From positions 101,252,020 through 101,316,019 of the forward strand of contig OX235272.1 in NCBI GenBank assembly GCA_944472155.2: a stretch of 64,000 nt of DNA, in the 5' to 3' direction. Every line of letters starts with the position of its first letter. The first letter of the stretch is position 1. This DNA comes from Trichobilharzia szidati. Taxonomy: Eukaryota > Platyhelminthes > Trematoda > Strigeidida > Schistosomatidae. A program made the translations under genes and the position numbers. Of the stretch, positions 46,710-57,900 are shown one piece after another. Below the pieces are notes generated by a model. It ran no database searches and had not been told where the DNA came from. It saw only the letters and a list, made by a program, of their open reading frames with translations.

Positions 46710-47370
46710 TTATATATTTGTGGCCTGAGAGTAGAAGACATGAAAAGGCTATCTGTCTTTGATCATAGGTGCTTGAGTTCTATCTCCTGTTTGAAGTGGT
46801 ATAATAAGGTGAGTAATATTGAGGTTAGGCGCGAGTGCGAGATATAGAGGGGAAATCAATTGACAAGGGTGTGAAGTTACACCGACTGAGATGATTAGGA
46901 CATGTGTTACACATGACTAGCCATCGACTGCCTTCCTCAATGATGGGTAATGTCAGTTGACACAGGGTCATCTTGGAGAAGAGCTGTGGTCAAACTAAAA
47001 TATGGCTTCATCAGTCAATGAAATCCATGACAATTAGTTTAAGCCAGTCACGTAGGAAGGTGTAGACTTCCTGGTTGGGGTCCTCGGGACGGTTAACACC
47101 AATGGCTGGAGACAATTGGTGATATGGCTCAAACTCATTCTCAGTGGTGTAGATGCATCCACTCCTTGTGACTTATAATACCCAATAAAATTCTATTGTT
47201 CTTCAATACTACTATTCTTTTTGTCTTATATCCTTGTTTACTGTCTCTATTTTGCATTCCTTTTTACTTTCTTCTCTCACTTTGTGGGCTGAGTGAAGTG
47301 TGATGACTCGAACTGCTGCACATCAGTGCAACGTTGTTCCATGTTGAAACCAATCAGTCAGTCAGTCAGT
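46710..47370 (+). pseudogene. RTE-clade LINE, C-terminal remnant
   Basis: LRVEDMKRLSVFDHRCLSSI and VSNIEVRRECEI are readable, followed after stops by fragments matching R-L-P, GWGPR and the 3' UTR, ending in a CAGTCAGTCAGTCAGT run. Same family type as 1226-1795. It lies in intron 3 of the Pitchfork gene. Confidence 0.7.
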
Positions 47371-47553
47371 GAGATATGCGTGGCCACTAGTTTACACAAG
47401 TAATCACTACAGGACGAAAATCTGTATTATTAACTAAAAGATTTATATATTGTATTGTACAAAACTGTCAAGAAAGATCAAACTTTTTTCAAAAATTATT
47501 TTTTTTAATCAAAATATCAAAAGATATGAACCTTGTAATTCACATTTACTTAC

Positions 47554-47649
47554 ATGTAATTGAGAAGTCAGTCTTGGTGCTGTTCTAGCGCCTAAAGTAT
47601 ATCCACGTAAACTCATAGGCTTTTTGCTGAAATCATTGATTCCTGTAAA
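47554..47649 (-). CDS. PIFO: Pitchfork exon 3
   Basis: Acceptor ACTATAG ending at 47650 and donor CAT|GTAAGT at 47554/47553; 32 codons, phase 0 at both ends. The translation is FTGINDFSKKPMSLRGYT, then LGARTAPRLTSQLH. The block SLRGYTLGART is nearly identical to the most conserved segment of vertebrate Pitchfork (SIKGYTLGART, from memory). This is the strongest single piece of evidence for the gene. Vertebrate Pitchfork acts at the base of cilia and in ciliary microtubules. Confidence 0.92.
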
Positions 47650-47721
47650 CTATAGTTATCACGAAAAGTGGGGAAGATAAAGAAAGAAAGAAATCCACTG
47701 AAATCGAAACCTTAAAGTTAC

Positions 47722-47873
47722 TTGAGGGTCGTATGTTGCTGGTCCAGCTAATCCATGATTACTAATTGGTGTTAAAGTTATACCAAGACGATGATGTGGT
47801 ATTGCTTCTGGATAAAGTAAGCGTTCTTGACATGATTCAAATGAAAACAAAGTTTTTCCTTTGGATAAAATTT
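47722..47873 (-). CDS. PIFO: Pitchfork exon 2
   Basis: An excellent acceptor (CTTTCTTTTGTATTCAG, ending 47874) and donor CAA|GTAACT. Two bases finish a codon from exon 1, then 50 codons ending in phase 0. The translation has FSFESCQERLLYPEAIPHHR and ends GLAGPATYDPQ. It matches the vertebrate N-terminal pattern F-x-x-C-Q-x-R-x-L-(F/Y)-P, followed by the first Pro-Gly-type repeat. The 72-bp intron to exon 3 is short, as schistosome 5' introns are. Confidence 0.9.
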
Positions 47874-47936
47874 CTGAATACAAAAGAAAGTAAAAACAAA
47901 ACAAAAAAACAGAGAATACGATGAATGAAATAAAAC

Positions 47937-47952
47937 TATTCATTTCCGCCAT
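47937..47952 (-). CDS. PIFO: Pitchfork exon 1 (tentative)
   Basis: ATG at 47952 gives MAEMN plus one base, which with the two bases opening exon 2 makes a Lys codon. This requires a weak donor, A|GTTTTA, and a 63-bp intron (47874-47936). That intron has no stop and a length divisible by three, so unspliced RNA would read straight through, adding a 21-residue hydrophobic insert. A further upstream exon is possible. Confidence 0.45.
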
Positions 47953-48194
47953 TTTTAATTCATCAAAACCTCTAAAAGACAAGTAGAACTTATTGTCCAC
48001 TCCACAAATAAGAAGTAATAATAAACAAACTTCTGTAAGAGAGAGAAAAACGAGTCCGCTTCAAAAGAAATATAACGGTTTCAGTTTCTAAATCTTATAT
48101 CTGTCTACAGAATCTAGTCGAATACAACGGTTAAAGGGTTCCAAATATGAATTCCTTTTTTATAAACTTGAACAGAGAAAGAACGAACCTTGGT

Positions 48195-48243
48195 TCAGAA
48201 TAACATGGATCCATTCTATTTCTTTGGCTTTCTCATCAGCTGA
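48195..48243 (-). ncRNA. Hammerhead-like motif in PLE 3' end
   Basis: Minus strand: stem I TCAG with CTGA, core CTGATGA, weak stem II, GAAA, stem III with ATA/TAT and ATGG/CCAT, and the cleavage site ATT before CTGA. Same layout as 23220-23269 with different paired bases. Confidence 0.55.
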
Positions 48244-48302
48244 CTATAACCCATAATCTTTAATAAAATAAGTCAGTGTACACTTTTAACATACTTCTGT
48301 CT

Positions 48303-48813
48303 GTCAGAGAACCATTGAAAACCAGGGGGTACTGAACAACTGTTTCATCTTAGTTTGGGAATCATCGGCAGTACACACCCACTGGGGTTCGAACTCAGGA
48401 CCTTCCGGTTACAAGGCAAACTCGTATACCATTCAACCACTGGGAGCGAGCCCGAAGAGCTCAGTGGTAACGTCTCTGACTGAAGCACTGGGTGACGCCA
48501 GTTCGAATCTCAGAGGGGAGATGAGTTCCTTAGACGTTGCAGATACGCCTTGCTGACGAGTGCCAACTAGAGCGCTACCTAGGTCCGAGGCTTCCTGACG
48601 ATTGCCTTCAACTATCTAATATCAACAGTCTAGATATGAGGTCCCAGTGGCTGAATGGTATGCGAGTTTGTCTTGTAACCGGAAGGTCCTGGGTTTGAAC
48701 CGTGTCGGAGGGGGGCGTACTGTCGATGATTCCCAAAACTAAGATGAAACAGCCGTCCAGTACTCCCTGGCTTTCAATGGTTCTCTAAATGACATCAATC
48801 CGTGGTCATACTG
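48303..48813. mobile_element. SINE-A inverted pair 4 with SINE-C between the copies
   Basis: The minus SINE-A (48303-48448) and plus SINE-A (48641-48813) face each other around a third tRNA-like element (48449-48640). CTGTCT lies on both sides (48297-48302 and 48814-48819). The other arm of the surrounding PLE repeat, near 49535-49560, shows the same site without the insertion. Confidence 0.85.
48449..48640 (+). mobile_element. SINE-C, tRNA-derived
   Basis: Starts GAGCCCGAAGAGCTCAGTGG with a B box AGTTCGAATCT. The body contains GCTGACGAGTGCCAACTAG, which resembles a hammerhead core followed by a GTGC/GCGC stem II, but the GAAA strand is absent. It joins directly to the plus SINE-A, as if the two were one transcript. 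Confidence 0.6.
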
Positions 48814-50017
48814 CTGTCTATCAACAGGAACATCATAGTGAAATAAAAAATCAGAACGATAAGGTATCTGAAATATTACAGTATATATATCTTATTGGAG
48901 ATGATCTTCCCGAAAAATTAACTGACAAATTTGTTGTTAGAGTGGTAACAAACAATTAGTAACATTTACGTAGTTAGATAAGAGAAGATCAAGATCCGGT
49001 TGAAGGCGCCAAACAGTTTAAGCTCTTCAATCATAATACACCTGATAGACACAGGACACTAAGTAGACTCGTTGGGATCATTCAAAATAATTAACAGAAG
49101 AAATGGCTCAAGTTTTCTTAGGTTTGTTGCGGCCATAACAATAAAACGGCTGAAACTTGATCTATATGACCTATCTGTCGTTGGACTTCAGTTACTCCGG
49201 TTACTTATCCCTTAGTAACTTTTTGTTTTTGCGTTCTATTACCTTTTCTCTTCACCCTGACCCCTTTTCTCCTTTTGACTTTTATAAGAGACGATTTTTC
49301 TTTGACCTTCTGAGTTCTACTCACCGTATTACATCATCATTTTTTCGCTTAACTTTTTGCACATCAAATTTGGATTTTCTCTTATCTAATTACATATCTG
49401 TTGTTAATTTTTTGTTACCACTCTAACAACAAATTCGTCAACTAATTTTTCGGGAAAATCCTCTCCAACAAGATTATGCATATATACACTGTAATATTTC
49501 AGATGCCTCATCGTCCTGATGTTTCATTTCACTATGATGCTCCTGCTAATAGACAGAAGTATGTTAAAAGTGTACACTGACTTATTTTAGTAAAGATTAT
49601 AGGTAATAGGCAGCTGATGAGAACCAATAAAGTAAAAGGATTGATAGAAATTTCCAAATAAGAATAAATAAGACATGTATAGGGGCCGTGTGTCAAAAGA
49701 AGAATGGTAACAAGACTGAAGAAGTGGGATAATACATACAGGATGAACCTGAAATAAGATAAGCGTACCTACACAAAACTTTCGATGAACTTTGAAGCAC
49801 ATCACTTAGTCCTTAATTGTCGGTCCTAGCTGTCTGTTTAACTTCCCGGGAAGAAGATACAAGTTGTCCTAAATAAATCTGTTCAGTAATCAATAACTAA
49901 CACATCCTGGACTGTCTAACTCTGATTCAGATAGTTTTGTTGGAGTAAGCTATCGGTAGACGTAACAGCGTCAAATAATAGTTGCTTATAGCATTAGGAA
50001 GTTACTATTTTAAAGAC

Positions 50018-50257
50018 ATACGTCTGTGGCACAGCGGTTAGGACGCTCGTTGACTATGAACATGGTCCGGGGTTCGATCCGCGGCCGGCGAACTCCTTTA
50101 TCTCGCTAAGGCAGTAATAAGACTGGTAAAGAGGGAAGGTTGGGCATGAGGCCAGCAGCAACGCCATCCCGTAAAAATAAACTCTGCTACAGAAACTTCA
50201 AGCCTCTAGCTTGAAGCCCTATGTTCCACTGGGAACGTGAAGGAATAAAACAAAAAT
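50018..50257 (+). mobile_element. SINE-B copy, well preserved
   Basis: GTCTGTGGCACAGCGG supplies the A box and GGGGTTCGATCCG the B box. The body has GACTGGTAAAGAGGGAAGG, GGCATGAGGCCAGCAGCAAC and CTCTAGCTTGAAGCCC; the end is GGAATAAAACAAAAAT. It is the best reference copy for this family in the window. Confidence 0.85.
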
Positions 50258-51359
50258 TTTAAAGATGTGACAGCAGTCCTTGTTATTATATTATACGATT
50301 AAAGTTGTTGAGGATGTTTTTTCGAAAATACTGACCAAATGCAAGTTCAGAATGGCTGTCTTCGAAGTTAAGCAAAAAAGGAGAATGGTCAAAAGAGTTT
50401 CTTGACCTTTAGAGCGACAAAATAATCACATAGCCTCTAGGAGTCTAGTTGAAAACCAACGAAATTATATAACGCAGCAATGTTTAATAACCCAGTAGTT
50501 CATGTGTTGATTTTTCCAAATGAACAGTTTTTGCATTAAATAATTGTGCTGTCTGACAATTTTCTACATAACTCACGTAGTCAGTCTGATGAAACAAATT
50601 CATTGGCCTTCTGCAAATTACCTACTTTTGGGAGTTTTATAGGAAAACAAAGAGAACTGCTGCAGAGTATATTAGACCTTTATTGAATACTGGCCTGAAT
50701 GAGATCTAGAAACGCTAATCACTTCACTCCTTTGAAATGGATAAATTCAACGATTTAACTCTAAGGTATGTTCATGTCTATTTCTAATTCGGATATATTC
50801 TAGTACACACAGTTAAAAAATAAATGAAAACAAATGGAAATAAAAGCTTTGTCAGTATAACATCTCATCTTGTCTTGAGGTTTGGTCTATCAATTATATC
50901 TCCCCATTAATTTCTTGTCATCATAGATATAGCCCCCAGTTATCAGTGTTTGGAACCAAGCGTGGATGTGTAGACTTTCTGGTTAAAGTTCTAGTTATGT
51001 TAACAATGGTCTGAATGCTGAGTTTGCCAACACTTACCTGCTGGCGAAATTAAAGAGTGGTGATCCAGGCGGATAAGAGTTAGGTGTACAGCACCCTGAG
51101 CAGATTTCATCTGTTTGGCAGAATTTACACAGCTTTCACTACCTATATTAAACCCGATTTCTCCATTACAACCATGTTATTACACTCGCCCATCTTGCCT
51201 TCTGGTTATATGTTTAATGTATCCTGCCTCGCATTTTAATTACCGTCTCAGAGATTAGTCGATGTGTTTTTTATCGCCATATTTGTAGCTGATACCAGCT
51301 TCTTTGATAACATATCACGCCTATAACCTGTTTCTACGCTATTACCTGTACATCAGGGA

Positions 51360-51580
51360 TTAACCGATTAATGCTCCCCAACGAAAAATATGGTCCAGGA
51401 TTCCATTTGGGACTGACGCATTTCCAAGCCTTGCTAAGCCTACAGTAAACCCAGGAAGTAGGGAAGGCTGGGCATCAGACTAGCAACTCCGCCCCGCCTG
51501 AACAAAATACAACCAACTATTGAGACTCTGAAACTCACGCTCGAAGCCCTATGTTTTGCTCAAAACGCAAAGAAATAAGC
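51360..51580 (+). mobile_element. SINE-B copy, degraded
   Basis: The tRNA-like head is barely recognisable (ATGGTCCAGGATTCCAT). The body matches at GCTAAGCC, GGGAAGGCTGGGCATCAG and TCGAAGCCCTATGTT. Confidence 0.6.
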
Positions 51581-51815
51581 GTCAATATCCCCCTAAAAAC
51601 ATACTTGTGAGCCATCAGTAAGCGATAATACTTTCATGACATTTAGAAAACATACTAATAAACACATCTTTCATCCATATATATATATATATATACGACT
51701 GGAAAACTTGTAAAATAAACGGATGACTGCATGAAACTGCAAGAGTAATTTCAATGGATGTAGCGAGATCACTTCTGTAGCCACTAAAATGCTCATAATT
51801 GTGGTATAGGATGAA

Positions 51816-53405
51816 GTGGTTCTCAAACTACTGTCTAAGCTGAAGCCAGGTGAATCACTTGAACCTGACCGACTTCACCCTAGACTGCCAATCTCCTTGG
51901 GGGATATAATATACATTTCACTTATGGAGACTTTCCAAATGTCCCTGACCCAGACTAGGCTACCTAGGGGCTGGAAGGATGCAATTATAAACCCCATCTT
52001 CAAAAAGGGGAATAGGCAGTTAGTATCTTACTACCGACCTGTAATTTTGACCTACGTTGTAGCGAAGATATTAGAAACAGTCATAACGGATCAGCCCTTA
52101 GCTCATATGGGGAAACATGCCTTACTGGCGGTGGAACAGCATGGATTCCAACCAATACGACCCTGTCTCAAAAAATTACTGTTAGGTAGAGGAGATTGGA
52201 TCGAGGCCAGGGATAAAAACCATCTACTGGACGTTGTATTTATCGATCTTAGTAAAGCATTCGATAAGGCATCCCATTTAGGTCTCCTTAGTAAACTTAA
52301 ACGTTTTGGATTAGACCAACTCTTATGTGAGTGGTTTAGCGACTACCTGATGGATAGAAGGCAGAAGGTAAGGGTTATTGGTGGACTATCAGGGTGGAAA
52401 GCAGTACTAAGTGGAGTACCTCGGGAAACTGTGCTTGGTCCCCTGCTATTCCTATTATACGTAAATGAACTGCCGAAAATTCTTACCCCATCTTCCTTAT
52501 TATTTACGGACGATATTAAGATACGGAAAACTGTAAATAACAATGATGATACGTTGGTACTACAAAACGATCTAAATAAATTAACTGAATTGGGTAACCT
52601 CTGGAGTCTGGAAATTAATCCCAAGAAAAGTGGGGTAATGCACCTAGGTCAGAGATCTGACACGTCGTACTCCCTACTAAACACAGAGCTGCCAGATATT
52701 AAGGGACAAAAGAACTTAGGGATTATTGTAAGCTATGACTTCAAAGTAAAGGCAAATGTAACGGAGCCACAGCTAAGGCTTTCCGAATGCTATGGGCACT
52801 TCGAAGAGCTTTCAAGCGATTAGGCAAGAGTATGTTCCAAATATTCTATGCAACATATGTCAAACCTCATATAGAATACTACATACAAGCGGTGAGTCCA
52901 TGCTTCAAAAAGGAGGCACATATTCTGGAAAGAGTACAAAGACTAGGAACCAAATTAGTTAGTGGTATCTCACACCTTCCTTATGACAAGAGGATGGAGC
53001 ACATAAATCTCTTCCCATTATCATACCAAAGGAAGAGAAGTGACTTAATTTTAGCATACCATATATTATAGGGTTATTTAGGGATTTACCTTTCAAACCT
53101 TTTCTCTCCCTCTAGGATACATTTACAAAGTCACCACAAGAAGGTTCTCAAACCAAGGTCGAACAAAATACGTACGGAATTTAGATTCTCCCACAGAGTG
53201 GTCAACGACTGGTCAACAATCAGGAACCTCTAACTCACAGTCAAGAAGTGAGCACAAAGAAATCAAAATGGTTTATACTAGCTCGTAAAAACGATAGTGG
53301 ATATTGGACTGGAACTCTTTACCTGATTCAGTAGTCACAGCTCCAACGGTGAGAGCTTTCAACGAGAAACTAGATTTCTGCAGAGATATATATCATGAGG
53401 ATTAA
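51816..53405 (+). pseudogene. CR1-like element D, RT and C-terminus
   Basis: The frame 51816-52823 covers reverse transcriptase: LKPGESLEPDRLHPRLP, RGWKDAIINPIFKKGN, VVFIDLSKAFDKASH and VLSGVPRETVLGPLLFLLY. The catalytic box is LLFTDDIKI (A to T, both Asp kept). After a shift, 52787-53071 gives the thumb and C-terminal part (ERVQRLGTKLVSGISHLPYD). The end of the ORF (53313-53405) is separated from RVVNDW by a 95-bp insertion at 53213-53307. The element is 5'-truncated. Confidence 0.82.
53213..53307 (+). mobile_element. 95-bp CR1 family-B 3' end inserted in element D
   Basis: The sequence matches the last part of the B 3' UTR (AACCTCTAACTCACAGTCAAG, GGTTTATACTAGCTCG) and ends GATAGTGGATATTGG. 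ACTGG is duplicated on both sides (53208-53212 and 53308-53312). Skipping the insert and one repeat lets the D reading frame run on without a break. Confidence 0.8.
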
Positions 53406-53761
53406 CATAGGCAACCAGAGCCTTCTACCCTTTTAATCTGAATTTGAATAGGGCTTAAATTAATCCATAGTTCTAACTTTGAAATGATTACTGACTCCAG
53501 ATTTAAAAAACACCGCATCCAAAGAAGTTTTGAAGGATTAGTATCTAAATCACGTAGGTAGATACTTCATAACTCAGTTTTAGATCTTGATGAAATAAAG
53601 TTCACTAGTTAGCTTATTACCAGAAAGTCTCTATGGAAACTTAGATGAGTATAGAGGAAAATCGCTATGACCGGCTTACGTATGCCATTCTATGTAGAGT
53701 AATATAAGGCACATTTTCATCCACTATTTTCTCTTCAATAAAGAAAGCGTTCGGAGCACTG

Positions 53762-53948
53762 AGGTGGCACAGTGGTTAGGACTCTCGCCGACCATGAACA
53801 TGGTCCGGGGTTCGATCCCCTGCCGGCGCACACCCGATATCTATGGTCGGCCTGCAAAATTGGGCTACCGATATCACATGCTGAAAATTCCATACTTGTA
53901 CCAAAAGTACGGTGTGGAATCAAGCTATAATAAATAAATAAATAATAA
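53762..53948 (+). mobile_element. SINE-B-related copy with a different tail
   Basis: The tRNA-like head GGTGGCACAGTGG and GGGGTTCGATCCCC match SINE-B. The body differs (ACACCCGATATCTATGG, CTACCGATATCACATG) and ends in a TAAATAAATAAATAA run. The copy at 61815-61967 has the same body. Confidence 0.75.
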
Positions 53949-54964
53949 AAAATGTGGATTGCTCTTTGGTTCCTAATGAGCATTTTTCCAACATTTACTC
54001 GGCAAATTTGCCGTTCCTTAAGAAACGAGCGCCAGTCAATATTTTATTGGCATTATTTCCCCATTATTGTAGGCTACCGTGACAGAGTTAAGCCGTATCA
54101 TCTACTACAGACAGGTCGACCAAAGACTACTCAAAACCGATTTTGGTCACATTGGTGCAGTCACATGACTGATACCCAAGCTTACTATGATACTGAATTC
54201 AATCCCACTAATTCTGAAATAATTCTGACATTCTATAGTGGTTAAATTCTGAGTCTGTTCTGAAATGGATTCTTTGATGACGCAGACTAGAACTCAGTGC
54301 CGGTTTTCAGCATGACTGGCACTAATTCAGCAGCGTGTTCTTTTTCTAAGCATTTTCAGGAGAAGATTAGAACCTACTGGGTTTGCTTATCAGCGTTTTC
54401 CCAGCCCTCACAGGACATATTAAGCACGGACTAGCCTTACTTCAGAACGAAAAGTCTTAATTTAGCACACCCAAGCTTGGGTATATTTCATTCACAATGA
54501 AAACCATTCATGTATGACGTTTATAGTTTTCTCCCCATGCAATCTACTACTTTTTTAAATATCAAATAATCTTTACTACTTTATGGCTGATTATATATGT
54601 AAGACAGTTTATTTATAAATTTACAAGTCCTAATGTGCCTTTACTTTATTGATTGTTCGGGGTCATGAGGAAAATACTTGTTGCTGGCTTCAGTCATTCT
54701 AATATTCATATGGAAGGTGTCTACAATCTTACCTTTGATTCTTTCTATGGTATTTGACCCATCATATATACTCATATCATACACGACCTTGAGGACCTTG
54801 ACTACCGCGTCTAGGGAGAACGTTTATTCGCTTAAACAACTGTACTTCAAGTTCTATCCATTCACGAGCTTTTTCTTCGTCTGCACAGTGGCCGTACATT
54901 GCACCTGACACGTTTTTCATCGAGCATGTGCAATGGTATTAGGAAATACTGCACAATACAACTT

Positions 54965-57900
54965 TCAAGTCTTATCAGGCGAAATGCATTGTCCCAATAT
55001 CCACTATCGTTTTAACGGGCTAGTATAAACCAGTTTGATTTCTTTGTGCTGGCCTCTTGATTGTGAAGTATGGGTTCCTGATCTTCGGTAGCTTGTCCCG
55101 CCACTTGACTGCCGTAGCTTTGGTTGACTCCAAAAGGAGTATTGCTGGGATTAATCATTTGTGGTTTGTGGTATGCGGTGTGTTAAGACTGTTAATACAC
55201 TGCATGCAGGTGTTCCTTTCACCAGTTAGTTATCTGGTAATGTCGTCAAAAGAAAAGAGATAGTAATAACAACAGACATAATTAGTGAAGTTATTCAGAT
55301 TATAAGATAGAAAAAGAAATAAAGAAGACGTAAAACAGGGAGCTGATTAAATTTGAAGTTGATATATGTATATATATACGTATATATATGACATCAGTAA
55401 TAATAATAAGTGTAATTGTTAGACTTCTCAGGAGAGTAAGACGGGGAAGCATGTACAGAAGTAAAACGACGAACTTAGTTGTCTACCGCCGAATGGTGTA
55501 TGGGATTTTAAGGGGATAGGCCATTTGCACGCAGTCTTTGTGTCGCTTCATGACTGTCCAGCCGGCGCTTAAAGGTGTCCACAGAAGGTGCCATAGCTAT
55601 ATCTGCCGGTAAGGGGTTCCAGGGATGGAAAATCAACAGTAGAAAGAAGTGGGAGCTCACTTGGTTCCCTGCCCTCTAGTGAGCCATCCCTCTGCGATTT
55701 CCACGAGGAAGCCTATACCTACTCACTGGCAAAACACCTTTGTTTGGGTGATTCTGGCCATTTTTATCTTGTAGGCAGTAATCAAATTCCCCCTAATCCG
55801 ACGGTTGCTAAGTGTGAATAGGTCTAATTTCTTTAGCCTTTTATCGTACGGTTTATTTCGGAGACCAACCATTCATTTTTTCGCCCGTCTTTGGACTCTT
55901 TCCAAGAGGTTGGCATCCCTTCTAAGCAGTGAGGGTGCAATAATATGATGCACTTCAAGGTGTGGTCTGACGTTTGTTTTGTACAGCCTCAGAAAGAGCT
56001 CGGAAGAGAGCGCACCCAACCGTCTGTGTGTAAAGTGTATGACCGCGTATGCCCTCACTACACCCCCGTGTAATTGACACTTGTGTCTATTTTTCCCGTA
56101 AGAACCAGACCTTAGTCACGCTCCGACGTTGTGCAGGAAAAGCTTTCGTTGCACAGGGTGTAACTTGCATTCTGCAGCCTACAGGTGCGTATTTGCACAA
56201 CTTTGGACTTTTTCAGGTTGAAAGTCATACTATTGGCCACCGCCCAGTCTTCCCGAAGCTTTAGATCTGCCTGCATCCTATCTAAGTCCTCCGGACGGTT
56301 TATTGCACTCCATATCTTTACGTCGTCAAAGTATAGAAGAGTTGGGCAGCTTAGACGGCATGGTAGATCATTGATAAAAAGCAAAAGCATCAGTGGTCCT
56401 AGGATAGAATCCTGCGACACTCCTGATGACGAGCCGTGCCAAGATGATCGGACTCGACTGACCTTAGTGCAAAATTTCCTTTCAGCTAGGCAGTCCTTTA
56501 AGCATGACAGAAGTGGCTTACCCATACCTGCCTGACTTATATTGTGTAGGAGAAGGTCATGATGAACTGTGTCAAATGTTTTCTCAAAGTTTAGGAAGAC
56601 CACGTGGACTGGAACACTCATATCCCGGCATGATGTCCAATCGTCCCAAGCTGATAGTGAGTTCGTTACACAGGATCCACCTAACCTGAAACCATGTTGT
56701 GCTTCATGGAGTGTATTAGTCCTGTCGATGTGCTCCCTGATGTGATCATCAATTATACTTTCCAGTACTTTTGGTACCACTGGGAGTAGGGTCTATAACT
56801 GGTGGCATTTTGCCTATCCCCAACCTTGAAGATCGGAGAAAGGATGCCTCTTTTCCACTTTCTTGGCAGTTTCCCTGAATCCATCGAGTGTTGGAACTAG
56901 TCACTTAACTGCCTATTGAGAGCCCCGGTGCAGTGTTTCAGAACAGATGACTTGATGTCGTTTCAACCTGGGGACTTTCCAGGTGTGAGTCTCTGTAGCT
57001 TCCCCAGTACTACTGCCAGGTTTATCTGGAGAGTAGCCACTATGTTCTCCTCCAGTGAAATAGTAGTGCCACCAGTTTGTTTCGTACCAGTAATACCCAC
57101 TTTGAATGTTTAGTTAAAGCTGAACTGAATTCTTCAGCCCTTTCCAACCTGATGAGGTATTGACTGTTTGGACCTACTAAGGCACATGCCCACGGGTTGG
57201 TTGGTTTTCTCTCCGATATGAATCGGTACAGGCTTTTGGCGTTTGCCAGGTTTCGGTAAGTTTAGCCTGAAATGACCTCCTGTCATTCCTGACTCTTACG
57301 TTGCACCGGTTCCTGAGTTCCAGGTATGCGTTGTGGTCACGTAGACCAAGCCTTCAGCTTTGCTTGCAGAATACTTTGCGTACCTCTCTTCAAACATGAG
57401 GACCTTTTCTTCGGCTTTGTTGTGACTAGAGGGACAGTATCTGAGATTGCTGTGTGAATAATCCCTTCTTCCACTTCCCAGTGTTCATTCACGGATCACT
57501 CAGCCCATTCTATGAGTCATTCTGCGTCGAACAAAACCCTCCGCATTCCAGCACAGTCAGCCTTGTTGTAGTGTGGACCTGGTTGCGTAGCATCCCACTG
57601 TGAGCGCTCACGGAGGACGAGATAAAATCCTAAGACTGCGTGGTCATTACTTCCTAGTGGGGTCATGATCTGAGCACTTTCGACAAGTTGTCAATGTCCA
57701 GGTCTAACTACCCTGGACTTAACGCCTTTCTTACAAGACTTTCAAAACTATTGTCAATAACCAACGCAAAAAACCAGAACACAAATCGGTGATTCAAGAA
57801 TCCTATATGCTTGCGCCAATACAGAACCAACCACAAGGTTATTGTACACAAAGTCTAAGGATAAATGTTATAACAATTAATCACAATAATACTTCTGATA

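Larger units (their letters stand above)
48195..49640. mobile_element. Inverted pair of PLE 3' ends
   Basis: A minus-strand PLE 3' UTR with hammerhead (about 49005 down to 48195, interrupted by a SINE-A pair) faces a plus-strand counterpart (about 49365-49640). The arms are about 80 percent similar; the inner gap is about 360 bp. There is no ORF. The tails point outward. Confidence 0.65.

Noticed and set aside
21476..48700. Strings such as GGTTCGAATCC with neighbouring A boxes, resembling tRNA genes
   Set aside because: They belong to SINE families with non-tRNA bodies and repeated copies. No segment folds cleanly as a free tRNA with a CCA-adjacent acceptor stem that I can support.
51681..51694. 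Simple repeats: AT run here, GGA run at 45271, TTCA run at 40030, GT run at 60942, AC run at 23345
   Set aside because: Ordinary microsatellites with no link to a feature beyond normal background.
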